Assembly: GCF_900109375.1 (NCBI RefSeq)
Contig: NZ_FOAB01000009.1
Span: 1-64,000, forward strand
Direction of reading: 5' to 3'
DNA: 64,000 nucleotides
Origin: Aquimarina amphilecti
GTDB lineage: Bacteria; Bacteroidota; Bacteroidia; Flavobacteriales; Flavobacteriaceae
The notes under the pieces were generated by a model. That model searched no databases. It had not been told where the DNA came from and saw only the letters and a list, made by a program, of their open reading frames with translations. Positions 43,608 through 53,189 of the stretch are shown one piece after another (within the stretch, counting starts at the first letter, position 1; each line of letters begins with the position of its first letter). The position numbers and the translations under genes were made by a program.

Positions 43608-45056
43608 CTAGTAATATGTAAAACGTCTTACTTTTGCTATGTATTTTGATAATCTGATTACTTGATGGCTATAACCATATTCGTTGTCATACCAAACATA
43701 AAGAACTGCATTGTTACCTTTAGCATCTACAATCGTTGCGTTGCTGTCGTATATTGAAGGTGCTGATGACCCAACAATATCACTTGAAACCAATTCATTG
43801 TCTAAAGAGTATTTAATTTGCTCAACAAGGTTGCCTTCTAAAGCATATTTTTTGATAATAGCATTCATACTTTCTTTAGAAGTGTTTTTTTCTAAATTAA
43901 GATTAAGAATTGCTAGGGATCCATTAGGTACTGGTACTCGAATAGCATTAGAAGTTAATTTACCTTCAAAACTTGGCAATGCTTTAGAAACTGCTTTTCC
44001 AGCTCCAGTTTCCGTAATAACCATGTTTAATGCTGCCGCGCGTCCTCTTCTATATTTTTTATGCATATTATCTACCAAATTTTGGTCATTAGTATATGCA
44101 TGGATGGTTTCTAAATGTCCATTGATTACTCCAAAACTTTCGTCTACTGCTTGTAAAATTGGTGTAATTGCATTGGTAGTACAAGAAGCGGCAGAGAATA
44201 TATTTACTTTGTCTGGATTGTGTTCTTTGTGATTTACTCCGTGAACAATATTTGGAACTCCTTTACCTGGGGCAGTAAGTAATACTTTATCAATTCCTTT
44301 TGCGATTAAGTGTCTGCTTAAAGCTTCCTTATCTCTAAATACTCCTGTATTGTCAATTAATAAGGCATTGTCTATTCCATAAGAAGTGTAGTCAATGTCT
44401 TCTGGATTATTAGCACTAATAATTTTTACTGTAGTACCATTTATGATTAGAGAACTGTTTGCTATATCTGTTTCTACCAATCCAGCAAATTCTCCGTGAA
44501 CCGAATCATTTCTTAATAAAGAAGCTCTTTTTTCTAAAACTTCTTCTGTAATAGATCCTCTAGTTACAATAGCTCTTAATCTTAATTGACTTCCTTTTCC
44601 AGTAATAGTCATAAGTTCTCTAGCAACTAAACGCCCAATTCGTCCAAAACCATAAAGCACTACATCTTTTGGAGATATATTTTTGAATTTTTTAGCATCC
44701 TTTAGTTTGTTCATTACAAAACTAGTTGCAGAATCATACTCATTACCAGCAAGGTGATACTCATAAGTAAGTTTACCAATATCTAACTTTGCAGGAGGCA
44801 AGTCCATTAATTTAATAGCTTGCGCGATTTCTACAGAATCAAAAATCGAAATTGGTTTTTGAACAAACTCACCAGCGTATTCATGTAAATTAAGAATCTC
44901 GCTTACATTTTTATCAATTAATTGGTTGCGAAATAGCACTAATTCAATTGAATTATCGTACCAAAGGTCGCTCACAGTTTTAATAAATGCTACCGTTGCA
45001 CGGCGTCTGTCTGCCTGAAAGGCAAGTTCTTTCTCATAAACTTCGTTAGAACTCAT
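43608..45056 (-). CDS. gap: Glyceraldehyde-3-phosphate dehydrogenase, long form
   Basis: 482 aa, about 145 residues longer than ordinary GAPDH. The N-terminal ~150 residues (QADRRRATVAFIKTVSDLWY, LMDLPPAKLDIGKLTYEYHL) are an extension found in a subgroup of bacterial enzymes. The NAD Rossmann motif is FGRIGRLVARELM. The catalytic Cys is C292 in SAASCTTNAITPIL, with the usual HAYTNDQNLVDNMHKKYRRG and YDNEYGYSHQVIRL. In glycolysis/gluconeogenesis it interconverts GAP and 1,3-bisphosphoglycerate; the long form may favour the biosynthetic direction (inference). Single gene with its own terminator. Confidence 0.95.
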   Translation of the reverse strand: MSSNEVYEKELAFQADRRRATVAFIKTVSDLWYDNSIELVLFRNQLIDKNVSEILNLHEYAGEFVQKPISIFDSVEIAQAIKLMDLPPAKLDIGKLTYEYHLAGNEYDSATSFVMNKLKDAKKFKNISPKDVVLYGFGRIGRLVARELMTITGKGSQLRLRAIVTRGSITEEVLEKRASLLRNDSVHGEFAGLVETDIANSSLIINGTTVKIISANNPEDIDYTSYGIDNALLIDNTGVFRDKEALSRHLIAKGIDKVLLTAPGKGVPNIVHGVNHKEHNPDKVNIFSAASCTTNAITPILQAVDESFGVINGHLETIHAYTNDQNLVDNMHKKYRRGRAAALNMVITETGAGKAVSKALPSFEGKLTSNAIRVPVPNGSLAILNLNLEKNTSKESMNAIIKKYALEGNLVEQIKYSLDNELVSSDIVGSSAPSIYDSNATIVDAKGNNAVLYVWYDNEYGYSHQVIRLSKYIAKVRRFTYY

Positions 45057-45131
45057 AATGTGTTGTGTTTTACAATCTTGAAATTTCGCGCAAAAGTATG
45101 AATTTCAAACGTTTTCGTAAAGCTTTTTGAA

Positions 45132-45167
45132 TAAAAAAATCCCATTACTCACAAAGAGTAATGGGAT
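45132..45167 (-). terminator. Terminator of the degQ-like gene
   Basis: Perfect 12-bp stem ATCCCATTACTC (45139-45150) / GAGTAATGGGAT (45156-45167), with the A-run at 45133-45139 giving the U-run on the minus strand. Confidence 0.92.
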
Positions 45168-45191
45168 CATTCATTTTATCTAGTCTCTGAC

Positions 45192-46610
45192 TTAGTTTTG
45201 GAAAACAAATTCTCTTTTTTCACCATCACGATCAATTAAACTAATAGTGATATCGTCTTCAGGATATTTACTTTCTATAATTTGTTTTACTTGTAATACA
45301 TTTTTTACCTTTTTGCTATCGATTTCACTTATGATTAAACCTTCTAAGTTGTATCGTTGCATTTTTGGGCTTAGTGCTTTGCTGATTATTACTCCATGAT
45401 CTAAGTTAAATTTTTTCAAATACTCAGGATTTGGATTAGCCACTTCTACACCCACATCTTCAATATTATATCTTTGGATAACATATTTAGATAGCGTAAC
45501 AGGTAAATTAAGTTCTCTATCTTCTCTTATTATTTTTACATTAATAATGTCATTAGGGCTTTTGCTATTTACATAACCTGTTAGGTCTGCAAATTTCTTT
45601 ATTCTCAATCCATCTATTTCTTTAATAACATCACCCTCTTTTAATCCAGCTTTTTTAGCTCCACTATCTTCTCCAACATTAGTAATCACAACACCTTGAG
45701 TTTCATCGATATCATATTTCTCCATTACTTGTTTGGTCAGGTTATCACCATTTATGCCTAATATTCCTCTTTGTACATCTCCGAACTCTAGTATGTCTTC
45801 AACAATTTTTCGAGCATTGTTAGAAGGTACAGCAAAAGCATACCCAACATAACTTCCTGTTTGTGATGTAATTGCGGTATTTATTCCTATTAATTCTCCA
45901 CGGATATTCACTAATGCTCCACCGCTATTTCCAGGATTGATAGCTGCGTCTGTTTGTATAAATGATTGAAAATTACCATCGTATTCATTTAAATCTCTTG
46001 ATTTAGCACTGATTATTCCGGCAGTAACCGTAGATGTAAGATTAAAAGGATTACCAACTGCTAAAACCCACTCACCAATTTTTGCTGAGTTTGAATTTCC
46101 AAACGGTATGTAAGATAGTTTTTCATCAGAATCGATTTTAATTAAAGCAATATCTGATTGAGGTGCAGTACCTATAATTTCGGCCTTATACGATTTGTTA
46201 TTATTTAATGTAACTTCTAAGTCAGTAGCTCCATCTATCACGTGATTATTTGTAACTATGTATCCATCTTCTGTAATAATAACTCCAGATCCAGCACCTT
46301 GAATCTTTCTTTCAGTAGTTCCTCCATTTCTAAAGTATTCCATCAGATTCCTTGGTGTCTTGGAAATTCCATATTGTTTAACATGAACAACGGCATTTAC
46401 TGTTTTTTCTGCAGCTACAGTAAAATCAACATTGGTACCTGCTGTATTTATGTTAGTTGCAGTATACGCTGTTGGGATTAAATTTGTTTTTTGTGTGGTC
46501 TCATTTTTGGTAACAACAACCGCTTCAGGTTCGAGAAACATTTTATATGCTCCTAATGTCATTACTCCTGCTAAAATAGCTACAACCAATAAGCTAAAAA
46601 ATCTTTTCAT
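45192..46610 (-). CDS. HtrA/DegQ-type periplasmic serine protease
   Basis: 472 aa. N-terminal anchor/signal (FFSLLVVAILAGVMTLGAYK). Trypsin-like domain with catalytic triad H123 (VTNNHVIDGA), D153 (SDIALIKID) and S229 (NPGNSGGALV), then a PDZ domain (~300-385: NVGEDSGAKKAGLKEGDVIK) and a second, degenerate PDZ (~390-472). It degrades and refolds damaged envelope proteins. Divergent from dapF, with its own terminator. The DegQ/DegS distinction cannot be made safely, so no symbol is given. Confidence 0.95.
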   Translation of the reverse strand: MKRFFSLLVVAILAGVMTLGAYKMFLEPEAVVVTKNETTQKTNLIPTAYTATNINTAGTNVDFTVAAEKTVNAVVHVKQYGISKTPRNLMEYFRNGGTTERKIQGAGSGVIITEDGYIVTNNHVIDGATDLEVTLNNNKSYKAEIIGTAPQSDIALIKIDSDEKLSYIPFGNSNSAKIGEWVLAVGNPFNLTSTVTAGIISAKSRDLNEYDGNFQSFIQTDAAINPGNSGGALVNIRGELIGINTAITSQTGSYVGYAFAVPSNNARKIVEDILEFGDVQRGILGINGDNLTKQVMEKYDIDETQGVVITNVGEDSGAKKAGLKEGDVIKEIDGLRIKKFADLTGYVNSKSPNDIINVKIIREDRELNLPVTLSKYVIQRYNIEDVGVEVANPNPEYLKKFNLDHGVIISKALSPKMQRYNLEGLIISEIDSKKVKNVLQVKQIIESKYPEDDITISLIDRDGEKREFVFQN

Positions 46611-46745
46611 CTTCTTTTCTTTTTTCGTTTAATTTGACTAGTACTATAATATAGACTCTTAATAACTATTAAAATTACAACTATAGTATATTTTTTTTAG
46701 ATATTTAACGCACCATTAACAACGATTATATGTTTACTTTCTTTG

Positions 46746-46753
46746 TACCTTTG
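46746..46753 (+). promoter_or_regulatory. -7 promoter element of dapF operon
   Basis: TACCTTTG followed by C, a match to TAnnTTTG, 21 bases upstream of the dapF start. It would give a very short leader. A clear -33 TTG is not visible. Confidence 0.5.
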
Positions 46754-46774
46754 CTCTTTATAATTGAATAAATA

Positions 46775-47560
46775 ATGAACCTTACTTTTTATAAATATCA
46801 AGGTACTGGTAATGATTTCGTAATCATTGATAATAGAAAATCAACTTTGTCCAAAAATAATACCAAATTATTCGCAAGACTTTGTGACAGAAAATTTGGG
46901 ATAGGAGCTGATGGTTTGATGTTGTTGGAGCTTCCGCAAAATGAAGATGATGATTTTACTATGGTGTATTTTAATGCAGATGGTAATGAGAGTACTATGT
47001 GTGGTAATGGAGGAAGATGTCTTGTAGCTTTTGCTGCGTTTCTTGGGGTAATTGATAATACGGCTGTTTTTACAGCTATCGACGGAAAACATAAGGCTGA
47101 AATTAAAAATGGTTTAGTTCATTTACAAATGCAGAATGTTTCGAAGATTGAGCAGTACGATTCCCATTTGTTTCTGGATACCGGTTCTCCGCATCATGTA
47201 ACTATGGTGAATAATTTGGTTTCTTTCGATGTAACTAATGTTGGTCGTGAAATTAGAAATGGAGCTCCTTATTTTGATAAAGGAAGTAATGTTAATTTTG
47301 TAGAGAAAGAATCAGATGGTTTGTTTTCCGTTCGTACATATGAAAGAGGGGTGGAAGATGAGACCTTATCATGTGGTACTGGAGTGACTGCTGTAGCATT
47401 GTCTATGCATAAGACAAAGATGACAGATAAAGAAGAAGTTAGTGTTAAGACTCCTGGAGGATCGTTAAAAGTGACTTTTAAAGAAACCGAAAGTGGTTAT
47501 GAGGATATATTTCTTATAGGTCCAGCAGAACAGGTTTTTAAAGGAGAGATTACATGTTAA
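46775..47560 (+). CDS. dapF: Diaminopimelate epimerase
   Basis: 261 aa. It converts LL- to meso-diaminopimelate for lysine and peptidoglycan synthesis, cofactor-free, with a pair of catalytic cysteines: C76 in STMCGNGGRCLVAFA and C200 in LSCGTGVTAVALS. The N-terminal FYKYQGTGNDFVIIDNR is typical. The first gene of a three-gene operon; its end overlaps the acetyltransferase gene by 7 bases. Confidence 0.97.
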   Translation: MNLTFYKYQGTGNDFVIIDNRKSTLSKNNTKLFARLCDRKFGIGADGLMLLELPQNEDDDFTMVYFNADGNESTMCGNGGRCLVAFAAFLGVIDNTAVFTAIDGKHKAEIKNGLVHLQMQNVSKIEQYDSHLFLDTGSPHHVTMVNNLVSFDVTNVGREIRNGAPYFDKGSNVNFVEKESDGLFSVRTYERGVEDETLSCGTGVTAVALSMHKTKMTDKEEVSVKTPGGSLKVTFKETESGYEDIFLIGPAEQVFKGEITC

Positions 47561-48081
47561 CGCTAAAGGGTGAACATATTTATCTCAGAGCATTGGAACC
47601 CGAAGATTTGGATTTTGTTTATCTAATTGAAAATGATGAGCGAATATGGGAGATGAGTACAACGCAAACTCCTTATTCTAGATTTTTGATCAAACAATAC
47701 TTAGAGAATGCTCATCAAGATATTTATGATGCGAAACAGTTGCGTCTCGTTATCTGTTCGTATGATGATGCAACATTAGGGTTGATTGACTTATTCGATT
47801 TTAGTCCTACGCATAATAGGGCAGGAGTAGGTATTCTTATTGCAGAAGAAGAGTATCGTGGTAAAGGGTATGGAAAAGAAGCCTTGAAACTTATAAAGAA
47901 CTATGGTAAAACACATCTAAGGTTACACCAATTATATGCTAATATTGCCGAGGATAATTTAGCAAGTATTCAGTTGTTCGAGAAAGAAGGGTTTGTAAAC
48001 ATTGGAATAAAAAAAGAATGGAACCTTGTTGCTGGCAAGTACAAGGATGAATTATTATATCAGCATATATATGTACATTAA
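47554..48081 (+). CDS. GNAT family N-acetyltransferase (RimJ/RimL-like)
   Basis: 175 aa. GNAT fold: LTLKGEHIYLRALEPEDLDF at the N-terminus, the acetyl-CoA loop EEEYRGKGYGKEALKLI, and LYANIAEDNLASIQLFEKEG near the C-terminus. The RimJ/RimL-like form with an N-terminal R-x-x-x-P-x-D is common for ribosomal protein or small-molecule acetylation; the substrate is not known. Overlaps both dapF and mltG, so expressed with them. Confidence 0.9.
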   Translation: MLTLKGEHIYLRALEPEDLDFVYLIENDERIWEMSTTQTPYSRFLIKQYLENAHQDIYDAKQLRLVICSYDDATLGLIDLFDFSPTHNRAGVGILIAEEEYRGKGYGKEALKLIKNYGKTHLRLHQLYANIAEDNLASIQLFEKEGFVNIGIKKEWNLVAGKYKDELLYQHIYVH

Positions 48082-49114
48082 AAGAATATTATTAATAATA
48101 GCCTTAATTGGTTTGATAGGTGGTGGATTGTTTGCATATTACGTGTATCAGGCAGTTTTTTCTCCAAACACTAATTTTGATTCAGAAACAACTACACTGT
48201 TTATATCTTCAGGAACAACGTATCCAGAATTTAGAAAGATTATACATCCTTTATTAAAAGATCCTTCCAGTTTTGATAAAATAGCTGCCAAAAAAGGGTA
48301 TACTAATAAAGTGAAAGCAGGAAGGTATATTCTTAAAAAGGGATTAAACAATAATGAACTTGTAGATTTACTACGAAGTAAAAATAGACCTATTCAATTA
48401 AGTTTTAATAATCAAGAAAGATTGGAAAACCTAGCGGGTAGAGTTGCGCAACAGATAGAGGCTGATAGTTTGTCTTTATTAAAAGCTTTTAAAGATGCAG
48501 ATTTTATAGTTGAACAAGGCTTTACAATTGATAATGCACTAGCAATGTATGTTCCGAATAAGTATGAGTTTTTTTGGAATACATCTGCTGAGCAGTTTAG
48601 GAGTCGAATGTTGAAAGAGTATAACCGATTTTGGAATGATAATAGAAAGAGTAAAGCAAAGAAAATTGGTTTGACTTTTAATGAGGTTACTACCATCGCT
48701 TCTATTGTTCAAAAGGAAACAGCTAAGGTTGATGAGCGACCAAGAGTTGCGGGAGTATATATGAATAGGCATAAGAATGGATGGAAACTGGATGCAGACC
48801 CTACGGTTATATTCGCTTTAAAGAAACATAGAGATGATTGGGATATGGTTATTAAAAGAGTGCTTTATAAAGATTTAGAGTTAGACAGTCCTTATAATAC
48901 TTATAAGTATAGCACCTTACCTCCAGGTCCTATTACTATGCCAGATATTTCTTCTATTGATGCAGTTCTTAATTATGAAAATCATGAGTACTACTTCTTT
49001 GTGGCTAATGTAGAAAACTTTGGATATCATAAGTTTGCTAAAACGATGGCTCAACACAATAGAAATAAAAAGCAATACATCAATTGGATTAATAAACAAG
49101 GAGTAAATAGATAG
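48071..49114 (+). CDS. mltG: Endolytic murein transglycosylase MltG
   Basis: 347 aa from the ATG at 48071 (MYIKRILLIIALIGLIGG gives the expected N-terminal membrane anchor; an earlier in-frame ATG at 48026 is not needed). It cuts nascent glycan strands in the periplasm. YceG-like domain with ASIVQKETAKVDERPRVAGV, catalytic Glu E216, then LDADPTVIFAL, YNTYKYSTLPPGPITMP and the C-terminal YYFFVAN. Overlaps the acetyltransferase by 11 bases. Confidence 0.95.
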   Translation: MYIKRILLIIALIGLIGGGLFAYYVYQAVFSPNTNFDSETTTLFISSGTTYPEFRKIIHPLLKDPSSFDKIAAKKGYTNKVKAGRYILKKGLNNNELVDLLRSKNRPIQLSFNNQERLENLAGRVAQQIEADSLSLLKAFKDADFIVEQGFTIDNALAMYVPNKYEFFWNTSAEQFRSRMLKEYNRFWNDNRKSKAKKIGLTFNEVTTIASIVQKETAKVDERPRVAGVYMNRHKNGWKLDADPTVIFALKKHRDDWDMVIKRVLYKDLELDSPYNTYKYSTLPPGPITMPDISSIDAVLNYENHEYYFFVANVENFGYHKFAKTMAQHNRNKKQYINWINKQGVNR

Positions 49115-49468
49115 AATTTCTAAGGTACTTTTTGTAGGAAAAAATCATTCCGGAACGTAGTTAAAAACGCTTTCTGGTGTTAACTTATCAACATTTTCTT
49201 TTTGAATCCTGTTAATTACCTAACAAACTTGTTGTGTAGTTTTAATCGATCAAAACTCTTACTTTGACGTTTAAGTGCAATATTTAAGAGTTTTTTGGAC
49301 TTTTTAGTGCTTTTTTTAACTCTTTTTTATATGTAAACACCTGTTTTTCAGTATTATAATAAATTTAACATGTGGCAGTGGTTTATTTCAAATAAAATCG
49401 TATATTTGCACCGCAAAAATTTAAGTAGAGGGGAACATCTTTTTGATGTCTGCTTAGAAATTTTTTAT
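49115..49468 (+). other. Intergenic with a strong promoter for the 49469 gene
   Basis: 354 bases. The notable element is TATATTTG (49401-49408) followed by CACCGC, a strong -7 consensus about 60 bases upstream of the next gene; a weak T-rich -33 lies before it. An imperfect DnaA-box-like TTATCAACA (49185-49193) also occurs once. The rest is featureless. Confidence 0.55.
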
Positions 49469-50134
49469 ATGATAAAAAGGATAATTGGACTTTTTTTAAT
49501 TCTTACAATCGGGGGAATCGTTTTAGTAAGTTTTACACCAAAAAATAAAATAGATTTAAGTTCGTACAGTACTGCTGGATTAGATCTTTATTACATCGCT
49601 CCTAACTTTAACGAGATAGAAGATGATCTTAACTATAACGAGATAGAGGATGATCTTATAAGTAATTTTGTTTATCCAGAGTTAGGTAAGTCGTATGTTG
49701 GTTTTAAAGAAGCGGTTGCTTTTAAAGAGTCTCGTGGTGATTACGGTGTTGTGAACCAATTTGGATACATGGGAAAGTATCAGTTTGGTATAGGTACTCT
49801 TCAGTTAATTGGAATAAAAAATAAAAATACTTTTCTTGCTAGTCCAGAATTACAGGAGAGAGCATTTTATGCAAATCTTTCTAGAAATAAATGGATTTTA
49901 CGTAGAGACCTTAAGTGGTTTGTTGGTAAGCGAATGAATGGTATTGTTATTACAGAGTCTGGTGTACTTGCTGCAGCCCATCTTTCAGGACCGGGTGCGG
50001 TAAAAAAATACCTTCGTAGTGGAGGAGTGGATGGTTTCGCAGATGCATTTGGTACTACTATTCGTTATTATATGAAGCGTTTTTCAGGGTTTGATACTTC
50101 TTTCGTTGTTCCTGAGAGAAAAGCAAAAGCTTAA
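49469..50134 (+). CDS. Transglycosylase-like secreted protein
   Basis: 221 aa from the ATG at 49469, which gives a clear N-terminal hydrophobic signal (MIKRIIGLFLILTIGGIVLV); the frame is open farther upstream but through the promoter. Mature protein has the lysozyme-like pattern VAFKESRGDYGVVNQFGYMG with a likely catalytic Glu in KESRG, then KYQFGIGTLQLIG and LAAAHLSGPGAVKKYLRSGG. It probably cleaves or binds peptidoglycan. Alone in its unit, next to mltG; convergent with the methyltransferase gene. Confidence 0.83.
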   Translation: MIKRIIGLFLILTIGGIVLVSFTPKNKIDLSSYSTAGLDLYYIAPNFNEIEDDLNYNEIEDDLISNFVYPELGKSYVGFKEAVAFKESRGDYGVVNQFGYMGKYQFGIGTLQLIGIKNKNTFLASPELQERAFYANLSRNKWILRRDLKWFVGKRMNGIVITESGVLAAAHLSGPGAVKKYLRSGGVDGFADAFGTTIRYYMKRFSGFDTSFVVPERKAKA

Positions 50135-50166
50135 AACTTTCTTTTATAGTGTCGTCTCCGATTTGT

Positions 50167-50898
50167 TTAGAGGTCTCTTTGGATAATAAATATCGTAGGC
50201 TTTTTGTGTAATTCGACTTGCTCATTTTTCCATTCTCCTACAGTTTTTGTTTTTATATACTCTGTAGTTAGGGTGATATCACTTGCAATACATAATCTAG
50301 TGTTTTGATTTAGAATTGCTAGGAGATCTGCTAGCATTTTGTCGTTTCTATATGGGGTTTCTATGAATATTTGTGCTTGATTTTTCTCTAAAGAATTTTT
50401 TTCTAGAAATTTAATGGTAGATTTTCTTTCGTTTTTATCAATTGGAAGATATCCGTTAAAACTGAAATTTTGCCCATTCATTCCGCTACTCATCATCGCA
50501 AGAAAAATAGATGATGGGCCAACCAAAGGAGTAACTTGAATTCCTTTTTCGTGCGCTAGTCTTACCACTTCTGCTCCTGGATCAGCAATACCAGGGCATC
50601 CTGCATCGGATAACAATCCAATAGATTCGCCATTTAGACAAGGAGCTAAATAATTAGGGATTTCGGAAGCATCAGTGTATTTGTTTACCGAATGAATAAT
50701 TAAAGAGCGTTGTGATTTACTAGGGCTTACTTTTTTTATAAAACGTCTAGCAGGTTTTTCATTTTCAACAATATAGTGGTTTACTTGTTCTAATACCTTT
50801 TTTATAGATATAGGAAGTACTTCTAATGGTACATCGTCTCCTAATCTAGTAGGGATAAGGTATAATTTTCCTTTAGGATCTAGGGGTTTTGATTCCAT
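50167..50898 (-). CDS. SAM-dependent methyltransferase, RsmI-like tetrapyrrole-methylase fold
   Basis: 243 aa. Tetrapyrrole methylase fold: GKLYLIPTRLGDDVPLEVLP near the start, IGLLSDAGCPGIADPGAEVV, TPLVGPSSIFLAMMSSGMNG, and FIETPYRNDKMLADLL, the set used by RsmI (16S rRNA C1402 2'-O-methylation). It is shorter than, and divergent from, E. coli RsmI; Bacteroidota often have this as a second member with unknown target. The symbol is left blank for that reason. Confidence 0.87.
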   Translation of the reverse strand: MESKPLDPKGKLYLIPTRLGDDVPLEVLPISIKKVLEQVNHYIVENEKPARRFIKKVSPSKSQRSLIIHSVNKYTDASEIPNYLAPCLNGESIGLLSDAGCPGIADPGAEVVRLAHEKGIQVTPLVGPSSIFLAMMSSGMNGQNFSFNGYLPIDKNERKSTIKFLEKNSLEKNQAQIFIETPYRNDKMLADLLAILNQNTRLCIASDITLTTEYIKTKTVGEWKNEQVELHKKPTIFIIQRDL

Positions 50899-51106
50899 AG
50901 TTTATTTAGTAACTAGTTGTTGATTAATTGAATTTGAATTGATGTATACATTAATCTTAAGACTAATGATCCGCGTGATGAATTTGGATACGCTTTTGTA
51001 GGGGTGTTTATGAAAAGTTATTTTTTTTCTCAAAGAGTAATATATTTAAATTAGGTTAACTGATTCTAAATATACAAAAACTTTGTTTTCTAGACTAGAC
51101 CTCTTT

Positions 51107-51559
51107 TTATAGCTTTGTTACAATGTGATTACAAGCTTTATCTAGCATCTGATAAACATTTTCAAAACCTTGATCTCCTCCATAATATGGGTCAGGAACA
51201 TCTAAATTTTGATTTGGTTGTAATTCATTTAAAATTAGTTTTACTTTTTTACGGTCTCCTTCGTTTCGAGAAAGCTTTATAATGTTTTGGTAGTTAGAAG
51301 TGTCCATAGGATAGATGAAATCATATATGTCAAAATCACTTGCTTTAAATTGAGCAGCTCTTTGATTCGTGATGTCTATTCCGTGTTTTTTTGCAGTCTC
51401 AATAGATCTTCTGTCAGGTTTCTCTCCAATATGGTAATTACTAGTGCCGCTAGATGCTACTTGAAATTTATCAGGATCTAATTTAGAAGCTAGAATACCT
51501 TCTGCTAATGGGGATCTGCATATGTTCCCAAGACATACCATTAGAATTTTAACCTTCAT
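51107..51559 (-). CDS. Low-molecular-weight protein-tyrosine phosphatase
   Basis: 150 aa. Catalytic P-loop C-x5-R: C9-LGNIC-R15-S in MVCLGNICRSPLAEGILASK, and the general acid Asp in VPDPYYGGDQGFENVYQMLD. It removes phosphate from Tyr of cytosolic proteins or exopolysaccharide kinases. It begins 11 bases after the dnaA stop in the same direction, so may be cotranscribed with dnaA. Confidence 0.94.
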   Translation of the reverse strand: MKVKILMVCLGNICRSPLAEGILASKLDPDKFQVASSGTSNYHIGEKPDRRSIETAKKHGIDITNQRAAQFKASDFDIYDFIYPMDTSNYQNIIKLSRNEGDRKKVKLILNELQPNQNLDVPDPYYGGDQGFENVYQMLDKACNHIVTKL

Positions 51560-51570
51560 GTAATTGGAAT

Positions 51571-52998
51571 TTAAAGCGTAAGCTTCTTGCCTAGATCCTC
51601 TACGTATTTTCTAAATTGCTTATCTGTAGAAGATAGGTTGTCAACTGTCTTACAGGCGTGAAGTACAGTAGCATGGTCTCTTTTTCCTATTTGTGTCCCT
51701 ATACTTGCTAAAGAGGCTTTTGTTAATTTCTTAGCAAAGAACATAGCTAATTGTCTAGCTTGTACTATATGGCGCTTACGAGTTTTTGATTGTAGTGTTT
51801 CTACATCCATTTGGAAATAATCACTTACTACTTTTTGGATATAGTCAATTGATACTTCACGCTTGGTATTTTTTACGTAATTATCTACTATCGCTTTTGC
51901 AAGATCAATTGTGATGTCCTTTTTGTTGAAGGAAGAATGAGCAATTAGTGAAATGATTGCGCCTTCTAATTCACGAATATTAGTTTTGATATTGTTTGCT
52001 AAAAACTCTACAATATCTTCCGGCATTTCTACTCCATCACGATATAGTTTATTTTTAATAATAGAAATTCTTGTTTCGAAATCTGGTTGATGTAATTCTG
52101 CTGATAATCCCCATTTAAAACGTGAAAGTAAGCGTTGTTCAATATCCTGCATGTCCACAGGAGCTTTATCACTGGTAAGGATTACTTGTTTTCCATTTTG
52201 GTGTAAATGGTTGAATATATGAAAGAATACATCTTGTGTTCCAGCTTTTCCTGATAATAACTGAATATCATCTACTATCAATACGTCAATGATTTGATAA
52301 AAATGAATAAAGTCGTTTCTGTTATTCTTTTTTACAGACTCAATATATTGCTGAGTAAATTTCTCAGCAGAAATATATAAAACTGTTTTTTCAGGATAAT
52401 TATCTTTTATATTAACTCCAATAGCGTGTGCTAGATGTGTTTTACCTAGTCCTACTCCTCCAAAGATTAATAAAGGATTAAAAGAAGTACCTCCTGGTTT
52501 ATTAGCAACAGCCATTCCTGCTGATCTTGCTAATCTGTTAGAGTCTCCTTCTAGGAAATTATCAAAATTATAACTTGGATTTAATTGAGATTCGATTTTT
52601 ACATTTCTAATTCCAGGAATTACAAATGGGTTTTTTAACTCTGGGTTCTTGCTTTTGATTGGCACATCAACCTCTTGAGAGCTTACTGATTTTCTATTAG
52701 CACTAGGAATTTTTTCAGTAAATGGCTTTTTGTTACCATATGTGTTTTCCATTTTAATAATGTACACCAATTTAGCAGTTTCACCAAGTTCTCTAGTTAA
52801 AGACACTTTAAGAAGATTTACATAGTGCTCTTCTAGCCACTCGTAGAAAAATTTACTGGGTACTTGAATACTCAAAGCGCTATCCGTAAGCTTTACAGCT
52901 TTAATAGGTTCAAACCAGGTTTTAAAAGCTTGAGGGGTAATGTTATCCTCTATAAAAGACAGACAATTATCCCAAACTGATTGCGCAGTTATATTCAT
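51571..52998 (-). CDS. dnaA: Chromosomal replication initiator DnaA
   Basis: 475 aa. Domain I ~1-85 (WDNCLSFIEDNITPQAFKTW), short linker, AAA+ domain III with Walker A GGVGLGKTHLAHA, Walker B VLIVDDIQLL and sensor/Arg finger region DIEQRLLSRFKWG, and domain IV with the box-binding signature IGKRDHATVLHACKTV. Binds DnaA boxes at oriC and opens the duplex. No cluster of DnaA boxes is seen around the gene, so oriC need not be here. Confidence 0.98.
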   Translation of the reverse strand: MNITAQSVWDNCLSFIEDNITPQAFKTWFEPIKAVKLTDSALSIQVPSKFFYEWLEEHYVNLLKVSLTRELGETAKLVYIIKMENTYGNKKPFTEKIPSANRKSVSSQEVDVPIKSKNPELKNPFVIPGIRNVKIESQLNPSYNFDNFLEGDSNRLARSAGMAVANKPGGTSFNPLLIFGGVGLGKTHLAHAIGVNIKDNYPEKTVLYISAEKFTQQYIESVKKNNRNDFIHFYQIIDVLIVDDIQLLSGKAGTQDVFFHIFNHLHQNGKQVILTSDKAPVDMQDIEQRLLSRFKWGLSAELHQPDFETRISIIKNKLYRDGVEMPEDIVEFLANNIKTNIRELEGAIISLIAHSSFNKKDITIDLAKAIVDNYVKNTKREVSIDYIQKVVSDYFQMDVETLQSKTRKRHIVQARQLAMFFAKKLTKASLASIGTQIGKRDHATVLHACKTVDNLSSTDKQFRKYVEDLGKKLTL

Positions 52999-53153
52999 TA
53001 GAGTGGTTAGATTACTTTTATTAGGTTATTAACGGAAAATTGTTGAAAAAGTTCCTTCTTTTTTTGCAAGACAAATATGTGAACAAAAAATGTAAAAAAA
53101 AAACGATTTTGGGGTTGAATTTTAATTATTTTTTTCGCATACTTAGATAATTG

Positions 53154-53161
53154 TAATTTTG
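53154..53161 (+). promoter_or_regulatory. -7 promoter element of the thioesterase gene
   Basis: TAATTTTG fits TAnnTTTG, 28 bases upstream of the ATG at 53190 in the divergent dnaA/thioesterase region. The -33 part is unclear. Confidence 0.45.
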
Positions 53162-53189
53162 TATTAATCATATTTTTTTAATAAAATAA

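Noticed and set aside
49185..49193. DnaA-box-like TTATCAACA near mltG
   Set aside because: One mismatch and a lone copy; no cluster of boxes or AT-rich unwinding pattern, so no oriC is called here or near dnaA.
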